A stretch of DNA of 6,021 nucleotides from Thermoplasmata archaeon (GTDB lineage Archaea > Thermoplasmatota > Thermoplasmata > UBA184), in contig JASHXN010000114.1 in NCBI GenBank assembly GCA_030043505.1, positions 1 to 6,021 on the forward strand. The letters run 5' to 3'. This document shows, one piece after another, positions 5,364 through 6,021 of this stretch; the stretch's first letter is position 1; every line of letters begins with the position of its first letter. Under the pieces are notes generated by a model. It searched no databases. It saw only the letters and a program-made list of their open reading frames with translations, and had not been told where the DNA came from. The position numbers were made by a program, and so were the translations under genes.

Positions 5364-6021
5364 CGCACGACCCCGACGGCGAGCTCGAGCGGCGCGTCCG
5401 CTACGAAGTGCTTCGTCCCCCGTATGATCCACGCGCCGCGAGGAACGAACTCGCCGCTGGAAGCGCCCTTGGAGACCTGGTCGGGCGTCGCCCAGAAGGC
5501 GGTCGCCGACGCGAGGCCGGCGCGCCACGCCTTCGAGAACGCGACCGCCCACTGCGCCGCCTCGCGCAGCGTGCTCTCGCCGATCTCCCCGGCCGGACTC
5601 GGGCGCTTCACGACCACGCTCGCCGCGCCGTGCAGGTCGGCGTGGACGTAGGCGTCCCCGTCCTTCAGGTGGCGCCGGACGAGCAGGTCGTTCGACGGCG
5701 CGTCCCGGCCTCCGAGGATCAGCGTCCCTTCGGAGCTGACGAACCAGCGGAACTTCTCGAACCAGTGAGGGTTCCGCGCGCGCGCCGCCGGGGCCCGGGT
5801 GGGGCGCGCCGCGGGAGCGGACGGAGCGGCGTCATGGGCCGCCAGCTTCCGTTCGGTATCGGCCAGGGCTTCGGCCGCTCCGTCCCGTTTGAGGGCGAGC
5901 CGCTTCGACTCCTCGTACAGAGCCTGGGCGGCCGCCCGCGCGTCGCCTTTCGTGGAGAGCTCGACGTGCCGGCCGGCGATCGTCACCGCGACGGTCGGGG
6001 GGATCGGCCGCGAACCGCGAG
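5165..6021 (-). CDS. rqcH: RqcH/NFACT ribosome quality-control protein, C-terminal part
   Basis: Archaeal member of the NFACT family (RqcH, Rqc2/NEMF homologues), which binds obstructed large ribosomal subunits and tRNA and, in characterised relatives, adds C-terminal tails that mark stalled nascent chains. The window holds the last 284 residues, ending in TAG (5167-5165). Roughly the first 370-390 residues of a typical archaeal protein lie beyond the right edge. Fragment order: the end of the N-terminal region; a helical, charged coiled-coil segment (about 23-62); an Ala/Pro/Arg-rich linker (about 64-83); then the NFACT-R RNA-binding domain from about 86, with WFEKFRWF, GGRDAPSN, DAYVHADLHGA (122-132) and an FWATPDQVSKGASSGEF stretch; and a C-terminal tail ending in LLPAGGLTI, the usual archaeal ending. 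The reading frame is open to the window edge, so the GTG at 5986 is internal. The last 199 bp overlap the convergent zinc-finger gene. Confidence 0.95.
   Translation of the reverse strand, partial: RGSRPIPPTVAVTIAGRHVELSTKGDARAAAQALYEESKRLALKRDGAAEALADTERKLAAHDAAPSAPAARPTRAPAARARNPHWFEKFRWFVSSEGTLILGGRDAPSNDLLVRRHLKDGDAYVHADLHGAASVVVKRPSPAGEIGESTLREAAQWAVAFSKAWRAGLASATAFWATPDQVSKGASSGEFVPRGAWIIRGTKHFVADAPLELAVGVVRYEDDELLSVAPPAAIRARGAARFLLTPGDERLRDAAEKELAAGLDVPRARLQGLLPAGGLTIRRA

Noticed and set aside
4137..5552. 471-codon minus-strand frame across the tRNA, the zinc-finger gene and the end of rqcH
   Set aside because: Low-complexity Arg/Gly/Pro translation, antisense to supported features. 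The real minus-strand gene here uses a different frame with NFACT-R motifs.
5984..5986. GTG at 5986 as the start of a 273-residue minus-strand gene
   Set aside because: The same frame stays open to the window edge and the residues before it continue the NFACT pattern. The NFACT-R domain is normally the C-terminal part of a much longer protein, so this GTG is internal.
1..6021. Search for a new defence, mobile or secondary-metabolism system
   Set aside because: All coding space is taken by recognised housekeeping families plus one zinc-finger protein. No direct-repeat array, transposase, integrase, toxin-antitoxin pair or biosynthetic cluster is seen.

Overview
The window is GC-rich throughout and comes from an archaeon. 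The strongest evidence is a gene for glycerol-1-phosphate dehydrogenase, the enzyme that fixes archaeal lipid stereochemistry. An archaeal/eukaryotic-type leucyl-tRNA synthetase, a UPF0179 protein, an HVO_0476-like zinc-finger protein and an archaeal NFACT/RqcH protein agree with this. TATA-like boxes lie 26-27 bp upstream of two divergent start codons, which fits leaderless archaeal transcription. A high-GC euryarchaeal or Thermoplasmatota-like genome is my best guess for the lineage, but that is inference from gene content.

Layout. (1) Positions 1-2087, minus strand: leuS, leucyl-tRNA synthetase, with its GTG start at 2087 and its C-terminal domain off the left edge. (2) Positions 2088-2180: a compact divergent promoter region serving leuS and queE. 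(3) Positions 2181-2810, plus: queE, a radical SAM enzyme of the 7-deazaguanine (archaeosine) pathway. (4) Positions 2870-3979, plus: egsA. A GC-only inverted repeat abuts its start codon. (5) Positions 3980-4408, plus: a UPF0179 protein whose ATG directly follows the egsA stop. (6) Positions 4419-4526, plus: tRNA-Pro(UGG), interrupted in the D-loop by a 33-nt hairpin-forming insertion that looks like a noncanonical archaeal tRNA intron. (7) Positions 4560-5363, plus: a zinc-finger protein of the HVO_0476 type. Its last ~60 codons run antisense into the convergent gene. (8) Positions 5165-6021, minus: the C-terminal part of RqcH/NFACT, with its N-terminus off the right edge.

The common theme is translation and tRNA: a synthetase, an enzyme leading to archaeosine at tRNA position 15, a tRNA, and a ribosome-quality-control factor, around one lipid-backbone gene. 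Every gene family here is known, and I see no mobile element, CRISPR array, toxin-antitoxin module or defence system. The most unusual element is the D-loop insertion in the tRNA-Pro gene. Next are the divergent KMSKS-like loop of the LeuRS, the internal pseudo-duplication of cysteines in the UPF0179 protein, and the 199-bp convergent coding overlap.
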